A stretch of DNA of 64,000 bases from Hallella mizrahii. Lineage in GTDB: Bacteria > Bacteroidota > Bacteroidia > Bacteroidales > Bacteroidaceae. Under the pieces are notes generated by a model. That model worked only from the letters and a program-made list of their open reading frames with translations, searched no databases and was not told where the DNA came from. How positions within the stretch are numbered: the first letter of the stretch is position 1; each line of letters opens with the position of its first letter. The stretch is taken from assembly GCF_009695775.1 (NCBI RefSeq), contig NZ_VUNG01000020.1, positions 1 through 64,000 on the forward strand, given 5' to 3'. Position numbers and translations under genes: made by a program. This document shows positions 1-8,247 of this stretch, piece after piece.

Positions 1-58
1 GGGCCTGCTTGTACCGTTCAAGGAGACTCTTGTACTTGTCTTTGCTTGCCATATTCAT
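1..58 (-). CDS. N-terminus of an unidentified gene cut by the window edge
   Basis: A minus-strand frame opens at 58 (or at the in-frame ATG at 52) and runs off the left edge. Only about 17-19 residues are visible; after the initial MNM they are lysine-rich, beginning ASKDKYKSLLERYKQ. A -7 box TACCTTTG lies on the minus strand at 74-81, just upstream, so the gene probably has its own promoter after the coupling-protein gene. The family cannot be named from so little. In related conjugative elements a relaxase or mobilisation gene can lie near the coupling protein, but nothing here shows that. Confidence 0.45.
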   Translation of the reverse strand, partial: MNMASKDKYKSLLERYKQA

Positions 59-201
59 AATAATTTGTGCGCGCAAAGGTACAGACTTTTAAGCGAGGCT
101 GAAATACGGTAATGCCGAGACGCTTACTTTAAACAAATTTCTGAGGTATGAATTATATATTTTGTCGATATTGAGATTATTGGAGTGCAAGTTTCCCTTC
201 C

Positions 202-2388
202 TCACTTCTTATAAAACTCCTGTATCTCGGCAATCATATCCTTCACCTCCTGGTTCACTTTCAGGAAGTTGGCATAGAGGATGCGCTCACGCGCCTCGAC
301 GGAAGGGAAGTCGTAGAACTTTGGTAAGGGGTATTGGGCATAGTCCTTCTCCTCCTTAGCAATCTCGTCCATGTTGAAGTCGGTCTTGCAGAAGAACTTG
401 CTGGTTTTGAACTCCTCCGCCTCCTGGATGTCCATGCTGTCGCCACGCCCCGTCTTGGTCTTGATGAAGTCGCGGGCAGTCTGACCGCAGATCCAGCCGG
501 TGGGCATGTCGGCAATCTTCGAACCCGGCACCAGCGAGTCCATGTTCTCATTGAGGTTGATGGAAGTTTTGTCACGGTCGATAGTCACGCCTTTCTTCAA
601 CTGCACCACCTTACCGAAGATGTCGTTGGAGAGCCATTCCAAGGTCTCTTTCGCACGGGCTGAGCCGCTGACGACATTGCCGACGGTGGTGATGACCTTC
701 TGCATACCGACCTTGCCATAGTCTGACTCCAACTGAGGAAGTTCCTGAAAGCCCAACGTCACGCTCACCTTGTTGCTTCGCGCCGTACCGATGAGACGGT
801 CAATCTTATGGAAGTAAAGTGTGGGCAGCTCATCGACGATGATGCTCACCGGCACATTCTTTCCCTGCCCGGTGTTGACACGTGTCACGAGACGGTTGAG
901 GATAAGGGCGTTGAGGGCACCGATGATGCTCTCCATCTCCGGGTCGTTGGCAATGAGCAGATAGCTGGGATGCTTCGGATCGCTGACCTTCAAGTCGAAG
1001 TCATCACCCTCTTTGCTGAATATCCAGTACGACTCCTTGGTCGCCAGTCTGGAGGTGAACACACGCAGCGTTCCGATCATTCCTTCCAACTGCTCCATGG
1101 CCTTGTTCTCAAAAGCCGTGCGGAACGGACCAAGCAGAGGAGCCACCTCCGTGTCGGTCATCAGCACCTCGAAGATGGTCTCGTAGCTCTCGTTGAGGAA
1201 AGAGAGGATATGCGGCATGTCACTGTATTTACCCAACCAATAAGCCGGCTCACAGACGTTGCCCCCGGCATCGCGGACGACGCCCGTGGGCTTGATCATT
1301 CCCGTCTCCGGGTCGATGGTCTTGTCATAAGCCAGCTCCCTGCCATGCTCATCGTAGGGCCGCTTCTGATAGTTGCAGAAGAAATAGATGCACGCAGCGA
1401 GGAAATTGACCGCCGAGGTCTGGAAGAACTGGTCGCTACCGCCTCCACCCTCTTTCTTGCCTTTCTGCAGCGACTCCAAAAGCGTCTCCGCTGTCTCACT
1501 TGCAGCAGCGAGATTGCCGATGTACTTCAACTGGATGGGGTTCACTCTCCTGCTGTATTCCACATTGACGAAGTTGATGATGTTGAAGTCGCAGCCTTTC
1601 GGCGTGCGTCCGGCCTTCTTGTTGATGCGGTAGTGATAATAGAGCTTCTGTGCCAGCGTCGGGAACTTATAGTCATAGGCGACGACGGCAAAGCCCTTCG
1701 CACTGTGCTGGCGGATAAACGGCTCGATGATGGAGAACGTCTTACCCGAACCCGGCGTTCCGACGACCCACGTGCCACGGAAGGGATTGACGATATTCAC
1801 CCAGCCCTTGCGGAACTTCCCCTTGTAGTAATAACGCATGGGGATGTTCACACTATACTTGTTCTCAATCTTCTTGTCGTTCTGCAGGAAACTCTCATTC
1901 TCCAGGTTGAAGCGGTCTTTGAGCAGTCCGTCCTTCAGATACTTCGAGATGTTGTCCAACGCTACATGACAGAGCACCGTGCCCACGACCGACATGAGGA
2001 AGTAGAGCCACGTGCTGCAAGGAAGCGAGAAGAAACAAGGCTGCCAGCCGCGGTAGAACATCCACACCGAGAGGAACATCAGCATCAGGCCAAAGGACAG
2101 CGGATAGAAGACCATGCGCTTGGCGTTGAACTCGAGATGTTTCTTGTTCCTCGTGCCGATGCAGGTCACGCAGATGATGAGCAGCGTCATGATCTTACTG
2201 TGAAGCAGATGACCGTCCTGGTAGATGTCCATCAGCTTCATCCTGCCGTGAATGTCCGCGACGATGCCACCCCAGAACGTCAGCATTCCGGGGGTGATGG
2301 CATACTCGAAAAACTCGATGACCAGTGACAGATAGATGAACGTCCTGAAAATCTTATAGATGGACTGCAGGTCCTTGCTTTCTTCCAT
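202..2388 (-). CDS. VirD4/TraG-type conjugative coupling protein (MobC-like)
   Basis: About 728 aa. This is the type IV coupling ATPase that brings the relaxase-DNA complex to the secretion channel at the inner membrane. The N-terminal 150 residues are strongly hydrophobic, with several membrane segments. A Walker A motif GTPGSGKT falls near residues 210-217, and a Walker B-like IIVDELPTLYF lies further on, in a region of the form usual for TraG/TraD AAA domains. I chose the ATG at 2388 (MEESKDLQ) over the upstream ATG at 2439 because the extra 17 residues look non-coding and the next gene upstream ends at 2455. It is the last visible gene of the tra operon, downstream of traN. The family is clear; the exact subtype name (MobC) is by analogy with Bacteroides elements. 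Confidence 0.92.
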   Translation of the reverse strand: MEESKDLQSIYKIFRTFIYLSLVIEFFEYAITPGMLTFWGGIVADIHGRMKLMDIYQDGHLLHSKIMTLLIICVTCIGTRNKKHLEFNAKRMVFYPLSFGLMLMFLSVWMFYRGWQPCFFSLPCSTWLYFLMSVVGTVLCHVALDNISKYLKDGLLKDRFNLENESFLQNDKKIENKYSVNIPMRYYYKGKFRKGWVNIVNPFRGTWVVGTPGSGKTFSIIEPFIRQHSAKGFAVVAYDYKFPTLAQKLYYHYRINKKAGRTPKGCDFNIINFVNVEYSRRVNPIQLKYIGNLAAASETAETLLESLQKGKKEGGGGSDQFFQTSAVNFLAACIYFFCNYQKRPYDEHGRELAYDKTIDPETGMIKPTGVVRDAGGNVCEPAYWLGKYSDMPHILSFLNESYETIFEVLMTDTEVAPLLGPFRTAFENKAMEQLEGMIGTLRVFTSRLATKESYWIFSKEGDDFDLKVSDPKHPSYLLIANDPEMESIIGALNALILNRLVTRVNTGQGKNVPVSIIVDELPTLYFHKIDRLIGTARSNKVSVTLGFQELPQLESDYGKVGMQKVITTVGNVVSGSARAKETLEWLSNDIFGKVVQLKKGVTIDRDKTSINLNENMDSLVPGSKIADMPTGWICGQTARDFIKTKTGRGDSMDIQEAEEFKTSKFFCKTDFNMDEIAKEEKDYAQYPLPKFYDFPSVEARERILYANFLKVNQEVKDMIAEIQEFYKK

Positions 2389-2454
2389 GCTTCTTCTTTG
2401 ATTGGGGGTTACAATGATACGTTGACGCTGAATGACCACGGCGTGGTCGCATCA

Positions 2455-3291
2455 TCATTTTAAGCTTCGGCTGAAGGCATCCGCACTGAGCACGTCGCTG
2501 TATTTGACTTTCAGGCTGATGGTACGCCCGCTGATCTGCTTCTCGCTCAGTTCGATGGTGAGGATCTTGTCATCGGGGAAGGTCAGCTTTCTGATGACAA
2601 CGACATTGCGGTAGCCATGGAGGAACGACGGAGAGCGGTCGAGCGTGAAAGCGGGTTCCAGGTCTATCGTCTGCACCGTCGTGGCCTTGGCTTTTTTCTT
2701 ATCCTGAAGCTTTATCTTCAACTGGTCGATGTCAAAGCGGATATTCGTCCTGTTATAAACAGAGAAGTCGAGGAAGAAATACTCGCCCACACTGTAGATG
2801 TTGTTCAACGCTATCTGCATCTTGTGCTTCTTCGACGAGCGGATGCCCTTGGACGGCGAGAGCCATATCCGTCGGGCATAGCGCGCCATGTCCTCCGTGG
2901 AGAGGCTGACGGCAGGATTGTCGTAACGGGTGCGCTCATCCAGCAGAATAGTCTTGTCGGTCACCGCTTCCTCCGGACGCGAGGTATAGACCAGACCGTA
3001 CTGACTGCGGTAGCGCTCCGTGACGATGGTCACCACACCGAGGATGTCGCCATCGCGGTTTACCTCCACCCCTTCCTTGGGCTTCAGACGGATGGTGTTG
3101 CTGATGGGCTGGTCGCCCACAACCTTGTCCGTGCTGATGTCCACGAACCTCACCGGCTCACTGGCGGTGATGACCGTCGTGATGTTCTCGTTGACGGTCA
3201 GGAGCTGCATGCAGTCCATCGTCTTTTGGGCATTCACTGCAGTGAACAGAAAGACGGACATGATGAAAAAGAGAAATCTATGCGTATTCAT
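2455..3291 (-). CDS. traN: Conjugative transposon protein TraN (DUF4138-like)
   Basis: 278 aa. It has an N-terminal signal peptide (hydrophobic stretch ending VNAQ) followed by a beta-rich exported domain with segments such as RRIWLSPSKGIRSSKKH and DNPAVS. In Bacteroides elements TraN follows TraM and is thought to be an outer-membrane-associated part of the mating channel, similar in role to VirB9. The order here (TraM at 3311-4537, TraN, then the coupling protein) supports the call. The gap to traM is about 20 nt and the same strand is used throughout, which fits one operon. Recognition is from gene order and overall sequence character. Confidence 0.88.
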   Translation of the reverse strand: MNTHRFLFFIMSVFLFTAVNAQKTMDCMQLLTVNENITTVITASEPVRFVDISTDKVVGDQPISNTIRLKPKEGVEVNRDGDILGVVTIVTERYRSQYGLVYTSRPEEAVTDKTILLDERTRYDNPAVSLSTEDMARYARRIWLSPSKGIRSSKKHKMQIALNNIYSVGEYFFLDFSVYNRTNIRFDIDQLKIKLQDKKKAKATTVQTIDLEPAFTLDRSPSFLHGYRNVVVIRKLTFPDDKILTIELSEKQISGRTISLKVKYSDVLSADAFSRSLK

Positions 3292-3310
3292 TGCTTTGCT
3301 GTTTTTATTG

Positions 3311-4537
3311 TTATCGTTTCTGCTTGTCCTTGCTGTTGATGAGATAGACCATCGTGCCGTATTTCACCCGGACCTTGTTCTTCCGTATGTTTTTCGACAG
3401 GGCATTGGAGGCCTTGCGATAGGCGTTCTGCAGTGCCTGCTGCCCCCACCGTGCCGTAGCACCAGAGACGGAGCCGTCGGTGAAGCTCATGTTCTGACCC
3501 ACCGTACTGCCAGCCACATCCCTGACGGTCTCGCCGAAACTGCTCTTGGGCACATACAGACCCTCCAGTCCGTCGGTGTCGTAGATGCTCAGATGGACTT
3601 TTATCAGTTCGTCCTCATAGAGCACGCTCTTGATGGTGCCCTTGACACGCTGCTGGCCGAAGCCGCTGAGTGTGCCGAAGAGACAGGTGCCACGGGCTAT
3701 CGTGCGCTCACCGATGTCGATGTCGTCGAGAAGGCGGAAGCGGACGCGGCTGCCATCGACAGCCGTTATCTCCTCATCCACAATCGCACGGATGAGCTTG
3801 CGCTGCGTCTCGTTGACAGCGATGGTGTTGAAGTATTCGGAAGTCTCCTTCTGCCGCTTCACCACCTCCTCAGCCTCTGCTTCCTCTGCAATCTCGTTCA
3901 CGGCTTTCTCATTGACGGTCTTCCTCTGCTCTGTCTGCTGCTCCTTCTGTTTGGCATAGTGGCTGCCCGATGTCGGTCTGTCATTGCTCCCAGCATCAGC
4001 TGCTACACCACTGCCGCGCAAACCTTCGTCACGGGCATCGGTCAGTTTCTTCTGAAGATCCTCCAGGGTGCGCTGTTCGTCATACGTGTTGCCGTAGTGG
4101 CTGCCACTGACGTTATGGTCTTTCTGCTGCTGCTCCTTGATCTGCTCCTGCAACCGGCGCAGACGTTCCATCGACTGCCGGGCTTCGTCACTCTGCCGGT
4201 CCAAAGCAGCCACCTCGGCATCGGTGTATTGCGACTGGTACGACTCCTTCTGCTCCTCGCCGCCACGGTCGATGTTCTCCACGGCGGACTCATCCTTGAT
4301 CTTTCCGAAGTTGTTGACCATATTGCTGTACTTGTCACCGATGCCGTCGCCTTTGAGGTTGGCATCGGGCAACTTGTCGTTATAGTACGCCGTAGTCTGC
4401 TTCTTGTCGTCCACCTCCACCTTCTCGATGTTGAAGAACCGGAAAAAGAAATAGCCGAAGAACAGCAAGGGCAGATAGAGGATGGCGGGCAGCATGTACT
4501 TCGGCTGCCGGAAATTAATCTTGTCTGTTATTCTCAT
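3311..4537 (-). CDS. traM: Conjugative transposon protein TraM (VirB10-like)
   Basis: About 408 aa from the ATG at 4537 (MRITDKINFRQPKYML). The frame stays open upstream to 4648, but that extension lies inside traL and looks non-coding. One membrane segment follows the short cytoplasmic head (ILYLPLLFFGYFFFRFF). A long Q/E/K-rich coiled periplasmic linker comes next, then a compact C-terminal domain. This layout matches TraM, the VirB10-like channel scaffold of Bacteroides elements. The start overlaps the end of traL by 23 nt, which suggests translational coupling. Confidence 0.9.
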   Translation of the reverse strand: MRITDKINFRQPKYMLPAILYLPLLFFGYFFFRFFNIEKVEVDDKKQTTAYYNDKLPDANLKGDGIGDKYSNMVNNFGKIKDESAVENIDRGGEEQKESYQSQYTDAEVAALDRQSDEARQSMERLRRLQEQIKEQQQKDHNVSGSHYGNTYDEQRTLEDLQKKLTDARDEGLRGSGVAADAGSNDRPTSGSHYAKQKEQQTEQRKTVNEKAVNEIAEEAEAEEVVKRQKETSEYFNTIAVNETQRKLIRAIVDEEITAVDGSRVRFRLLDDIDIGERTIARGTCLFGTLSGFGQQRVKGTIKSVLYEDELIKVHLSIYDTDGLEGLYVPKSSFGETVRDVAGSTVGQNMSFTDGSVSGATARWGQQALQNAYRKASNALSKNIRKNKVRVKYGTMVYLINSKDKQKR

Positions 4538-4913
4538 AGTTCCTGGTGCTTGTAGGGTTCGACACTTGGGTTGTACGCTCCACATGCTGCCTGCTGCCAC
4601 CGTTATGGCGGCGGAAGCGCAGCTCCTTCTCCTGACGCTCCACGGCACTCGACGGCTGTCGCTTATGGCTCACCGCCGTGGACATGCAGTAGAGGTTGAG
4701 CGCCACACTGAAAAGGACAAAGCCGAAAATGATACAAAGAAAAATCTTCGGATAGCGGGAGGCAAAGCCCTGCACCTTAGCTGCCGCCTTGTCCAGCCGC
4801 ACTGTCTCCGCAAAAGTCTTCCCTGCCTTCACACTGCTGTCGTGAAGGTCTTTGTATTTCGGATCGTTCTTGTCGGGCATCTTCTCCCCGATGATGATTT
4901 TCTTGAGATTCAT
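4515..4913 (-). CDS. Small conjugation membrane protein, TraL-like (DUF3989-like)
   Basis: 132 aa. A charged N-terminus, one membrane helix near residues 55-75 (YPKIFLCIIFGFVLFSVALN) and a hydrophilic C-terminal tail. Its size, single helix and position between traK and traM match the small TraL-type protein of Bacteroides conjugative transposons. It sits 5 nt after traK and its 3' end overlaps traM. The assignment rests mostly on position. Confidence 0.75.
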   Translation of the reverse strand: MNLKKIIIGEKMPDKNDPKYKDLHDSSVKAGKTFAETVRLDKAAAKVQGFASRYPKIFLCIIFGFVLFSVALNLYCMSTAVSHKRQPSSAVERQEKELRFRRHNGGSRQHVERTTQVSNPTSTRNYENNRQD

Positions 4914-4918
4914 AGCTT

Positions 4919-5533
4919 CTAATAATTGGATTTCGTTCTTTGGTCAAGATCTTTGTTGAGGATGGTTCTCCAGTTCACGATGAGCAGTCCGTGGGGATTG
5001 TTCTCCGTCCGTGGCACCCGTTTGAGCGCTCCCTCGGTGACGAGTTCCCGCATGAGGATGGACGTGCGCCGCTCGATACGCTGTCGGCCGTAGTAGGTGA
5101 ACGTCAGACTGTCCCTGTTGAAACGGATGCTGTCGCAGAAGATGCTGAACACGGCACTGGAGCCCATGATGTTGCCGTAGAAGCCTTTCTCCTTCAAGGC
5201 ATTGTATTGGGCAAGGCCGCTCTCGTCGATGAGATACATCGCCTTCTCCATCGTGTACTTGATGTACTTGTCGTCGGGAGCCAGCGTGAAGAAATAGTGG
5301 TGGAACATCTCCACATGGCTCTTCGCCTCCACGTCGAGCGTCTCCTCCATCGTACTTCTGTTGACCAAAATCGGCACCGTGCCGTCGAGGACATAAATCT
5401 TCTTGTGGGCATCGTCAACCATGGTCCGTGCAGTCCAGATGCTGCCCAGGGAGACGACCACACAGCCCACGAGAAACAGTGAGCAGATGATAAGCACCAG
5501 TTTAATCTTGTTTTCTAAATTCTTGATAACCAT
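4919..5533 (-). CDS. traK: Conjugative transposon protein TraK (VirB8-like)
   Basis: 204 aa, the usual TraK size. A short cytoplasmic head (MVIKNLENKIK) leads into one membrane helix (residues about 12-32), then a periplasmic domain with the pattern VEAKSHVEMFHHYFFTLAPDD seen in TraK. TraK is the VirB8-like assembly factor of the Bacteroides-type channel. It is flanked by traJ and traL with about 5-20 nt gaps and clearly belongs to the same operon. Confidence 0.92.
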   Translation of the reverse strand: MVIKNLENKIKLVLIICSLFLVGCVVVSLGSIWTARTMVDDAHKKIYVLDGTVPILVNRSTMEETLDVEAKSHVEMFHHYFFTLAPDDKYIKYTMEKAMYLIDESGLAQYNALKEKGFYGNIMGSSAVFSIFCDSIRFNRDSLTFTYYGRQRIERRTSILMRELVTEGALKRVPRTENNPHGLLIVNWRTILNKDLDQRTKSNY

Positions 5534-5553
5534 AATATTGTGGATTTTACAGT

Positions 5554-6678
5554 TTATACTCCTAATACCTTCCCGGCAGACTGCCGCATGGAAGTGGCCA
5601 CCCCCTCACCGAAACTTCTCGTAGAGAATGCCGTGTCGCCCTCGGGAATCATCCAGGCGGCAAGATCGGGAACGAGGTTCAGACATTTCAGTGCCACCAC
5701 ACTCGCTGCCATGAGGTAACCGGCCGTGAAGAACGCGTTCTGCAGGTAGTTGACGACGGTCTCGTCAGAGGCAGTGACCGCCATCAGGTCGTTGTACTGG
5801 ATGTTGATGACAATATCGAAGAGCAGGAGCACATAGAACCCGACAAAATAGAGCATCGCCCCGTAGAAATGGACGGTGAGGTAACGGATGATCCACTTTG
5901 CCCACGCTCCTTCCCACTTCGGCAAGAGCGAGAACGCCCACTGAATGGGTCCGAAGATGGTCAGCATGCCCAGGAGTATCTGCTGGCAGTAGATGGTGCC
6001 CCACCAGCCGATGCGGAACGTTATCAGGGCAATGAGCATGATGATCTTGTCTATCAGCATCACCAGTCCGGCAGAGGTGCTCGTCATCTCCGCCTTGACG
6101 ATATTCTTCTCGTCCTCCGCCGCGGCGTCTGCATCGGTGACGTCCTGTACGCTGCCCTGGGTAAGCAGGGCGCTCACGGCATTGCTTGCCGCCTTGATGG
6201 TGGACATCGGGTCGGAAGCCTCGTCGCCGAGCTGGTACATCAGCTGCTGCACGTCGTCCATCCGGTCCTTCACCTGAGCCGCCTCCGCCTCATAGAGGTC
6301 GTGGGTGTAGCTGCCGATGGCATTGGGGATGTAACTGAGGAAGTCGAGGGCGCACCACGTGCTGTTGCCTCCGCCGATGCCGGTGTCTGCCGGTGGATAC
6401 CACCAGCAGAGAATGATGCTGATGGCCAAGGGCTTGAAGAGTTTCATCACGTCCAGAGGCTCGCGCCTGACCATCATCTTGTAGGCCATGTTGGCACACA
6501 TGATGATGGCAAAAAGTCCGGCCAGGGCCATGGACATCTGGAGAATCCACCAGAACGGGCCCTGCCCGCCCGTGAACGTCGCGTCGGTCAGGAACTCATT
6601 CGTGCGGAATATCACGTCGTCAATCTCCTCTTCGAGAAGGTTGATGCCGAAATCTACTGCTGTGCTGTCGTTGGGCAT
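5554..6678 (-). CDS. traJ: Conjugative transposon protein TraJ (VirB6-like)
   Basis: 374 aa with a cluster of membrane helices and an amphipathic middle section. Clear helices include WILQMSMALAGLFAIIMCAN near the N-terminus and several between residues 200 and 340. The protein matches TraJ, the polytopic VirB6-like core of the mating channel. It lies 12 nt after the gene at 6691-7437 and 20 nt before traK. The motif FGPIQWAFSLLPKWEGAWAK in the C-terminal half is typical of this family as I know it. Confidence 0.92.
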   Translation of the reverse strand: MPNDSTAVDFGINLLEEEIDDVIFRTNEFLTDATFTGGQGPFWWILQMSMALAGLFAIIMCANMAYKMMVRREPLDVMKLFKPLAISIILCWWYPPADTGIGGGNSTWCALDFLSYIPNAIGSYTHDLYEAEAAQVKDRMDDVQQLMYQLGDEASDPMSTIKAASNAVSALLTQGSVQDVTDADAAAEDEKNIVKAEMTSTSAGLVMLIDKIIMLIALITFRIGWWGTIYCQQILLGMLTIFGPIQWAFSLLPKWEGAWAKWIIRYLTVHFYGAMLYFVGFYVLLLFDIVINIQYNDLMAVTASDETVVNYLQNAFFTAGYLMAASVVALKCLNLVPDLAAWMIPEGDTAFSTRSFGEGVATSMRQSAGKVLGV

Positions 6679-6690
6679 AGTCGTTGTCGT

Positions 6691-7437
6691 TTATGGGGTA
6701 ATGATGTTATTGTCCTTGGTTGTGGTCTTTGCCTTCAGGCCATTGTCACGCCACCGGTTGTAGGCGGCCGTCGCATTCTCTTTGACCCGGTGCTGGAAAC
6801 GGGACATGGCCGTCACAATCCTGTCGGCACGCTGCTTCGTGGCCAGGAAGCGGACGCGCAGAATCAGCTTGTCGTTCGATGCCGTCACCTCGTCATAGAT
6901 GGCGAGGTACTGCTTCTGCCGCTCACTGTTCGGCATATAGCCCTTTCGGACGGTCTTGATGGCAAAGTCGTACATCCTGGCCAGGTCCGTCCATGCGTCT
7001 ATCTCCTCGGAGGTTGCCTTGCCAACCAGTCCGTTGAGGTTGTTCTTGAAGGCCAGCAGCCGGCTGTTGATCTTCTCCCCTTCCGTGAGCCAGGCGATGT
7101 CTATCTGCCGGTCAGCGATGTTCATGGCCTCAATCTTGGCGCGGCTCTCCAAGTCCGACTGGATGCTGTCGGCCATATCGACCTGAGGCAGGGAGGCGAT
7201 CTGTGTTGCCGTGCGCAGGGTGTTCTTGACGGAGGTCGGTGCCTTGGCACCTTTTCTGTAACTGTTGTGCGTCAGTTTGTAATAGACTTCCGGGGTCAGA
7301 CTGCCTGCCCCCAACTCCATCACCATGATCTGCCCGTACTTGGAAGCGTCATGGCTGTAGGTGACCTGCTGTGCCCACGACTGAATGCTGACCAGCATGG
7401 CTGTCAGCATGAGTAGGTGTCGTCTGCTTGTTTTCAT
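6691..7437 (-). CDS. Exported conjugation protein (DUF5045-like)
   Basis: 248 aa. It has a signal peptide (ending SWAQ) followed by QVTYSHDASKYGQIMVMELG and GAGSLTPEVYYKLTHNSYRK, a combination I associate with the DUF5045 proteins encoded next to TraJ in Bacteroidales elements. The rest is helical with many Arg and Lys residues and probably stays in the periplasm. It starts 11 nt after the previous gene and ends 12 nt before traJ. It is likely a periplasmic component of the mating apparatus; the molecular role is unknown. Confidence 0.75.
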   Translation of the reverse strand: MKTSRRHLLMLTAMLVSIQSWAQQVTYSHDASKYGQIMVMELGAGSLTPEVYYKLTHNSYRKGAKAPTSVKNTLRTATQIASLPQVDMADSIQSDLESRAKIEAMNIADRQIDIAWLTEGEKINSRLLAFKNNLNGLVGKATSEEIDAWTDLARMYDFAIKTVRKGYMPNSERQKQYLAIYDEVTASNDKLILRVRFLATKQRADRIVTAMSRFQHRVKENATAAYNRWRDNGLKAKTTTKDNNIITP

Positions 7438-7448
7438 ATCGTTTCAAG

Positions 7449-8225
7449 TTAATATCCTAATTTTCCGGCTCCTTTCCATCTGCCAAGGGCCTCTCCAGCC
7501 ATCTCCTTGAGGGTCTTGGAGCGGTAGAGCTCTCCTTTCCAATAGCTCGTCCGAGCTTGGATGAACTTCCATGTCTGGAAATACGCGGCGTTGACAATGT
7601 CCTTGATGCGGTCAAGCGACCTGTTGATGTTCTCTACCATCAGCATCATCGAGGCGGGCGTGCAGCTGACCTGACCGCTGGCATAGGCGGCAAGGACGGC
7701 CACGGACGAATAGAGGTTGCGGCACTCCGCACTGAGGTTTCTGACTGCCCGTGCATTGACGGTCAGGAGCAATGTGTCGGCGGACTCGATGCGCTTGCGC
7801 TTGATGATCTTTTTGTTGTACTCGGACAGCAGTTCCTTGTACTTCCCGAGCTTGTCGGACACGTCATCGTAGGTGCGATAGACGTTGAAGCCTGTGCTCA
7901 CCGTGCTATAGACCAAATCGATAATGTCGAAGGCACGGGTGTATTTGTCGAGCTCTAGGTTGATATCCCGGTATTCTCGGTGGGTAACCTCACTGGCCTG
8001 ATGGAGCAGCTGGTTGCTCTCTTCCAGGACCGACCTAGCTAAGAGCAGACTGCGCTGTTTCTTGTGGTCATTGATATACGCCTCTATCGTCGGGATGTCA
8101 CGTGGCACCTGCGCCAACAGCTTGCATTGCATACCGAGGAACAGTACCAACAGCACTGCCGTCAGCTGATACCTGACTGAATGAGGCGTATTGCCCATCT
8201 TACCCGTATTTATCGTATTACTCAT
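7449..8225 (-). CDS. Exported helical conjugation protein, TraI-like position
   Basis: About 258 aa from the ATG at 8225 (MSNTINTGKMG). The longer open frame to 8366 lies inside the preceding gene and is not coding. There is a signal or anchor segment (LTAVLLVLFLGMQCKLLAQ, residues about 20-40), then a mostly helical domain. It falls in the slot used for TraI (DUF4141) in Bacteroides elements, 22 nt after the large 8248-10872 gene and 11 nt before the DUF5045-like gene. I do not see a catalytic motif. Called by position and signal peptide only. Confidence 0.65.
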   Translation of the reverse strand: MSNTINTGKMGNTPHSVRYQLTAVLLVLFLGMQCKLLAQVPRDIPTIEAYINDHKKQRSLLLARSVLEESNQLLHQASEVTHREYRDINLELDKYTRAFDIIDLVYSTVSTGFNVYRTYDDVSDKLGKYKELLSEYNKKIIKRKRIESADTLLLTVNARAVRNLSAECRNLYSSVAVLAAYASGQVSCTPASMMLMVENINRSLDRIKDIVNAAYFQTWKFIQARTSYWKGELYRSKTLKEMAGEALGRWKGAGKLGY

Positions 8226-8247
8226 ACTCCTTATATTAATAGGTGAA

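Noticed and set aside
808..2328. Long plus-strand open frame (506 codons) opposite the coupling-protein gene
   Set aside because: It is the antisense shadow of a gene with Walker motifs. The translation has no recognisable domain and follows the codon bias of the other strand.
3020..4555. 511-codon plus-strand frame opposite traN and traM
   Set aside because: Antisense of well-supported tra genes on the minus strand; no domain.
5869..7416. 515-codon plus-strand frame opposite traJ
   Set aside because: Antisense of traJ and the DUF5045-like gene; a product of high GC content only.
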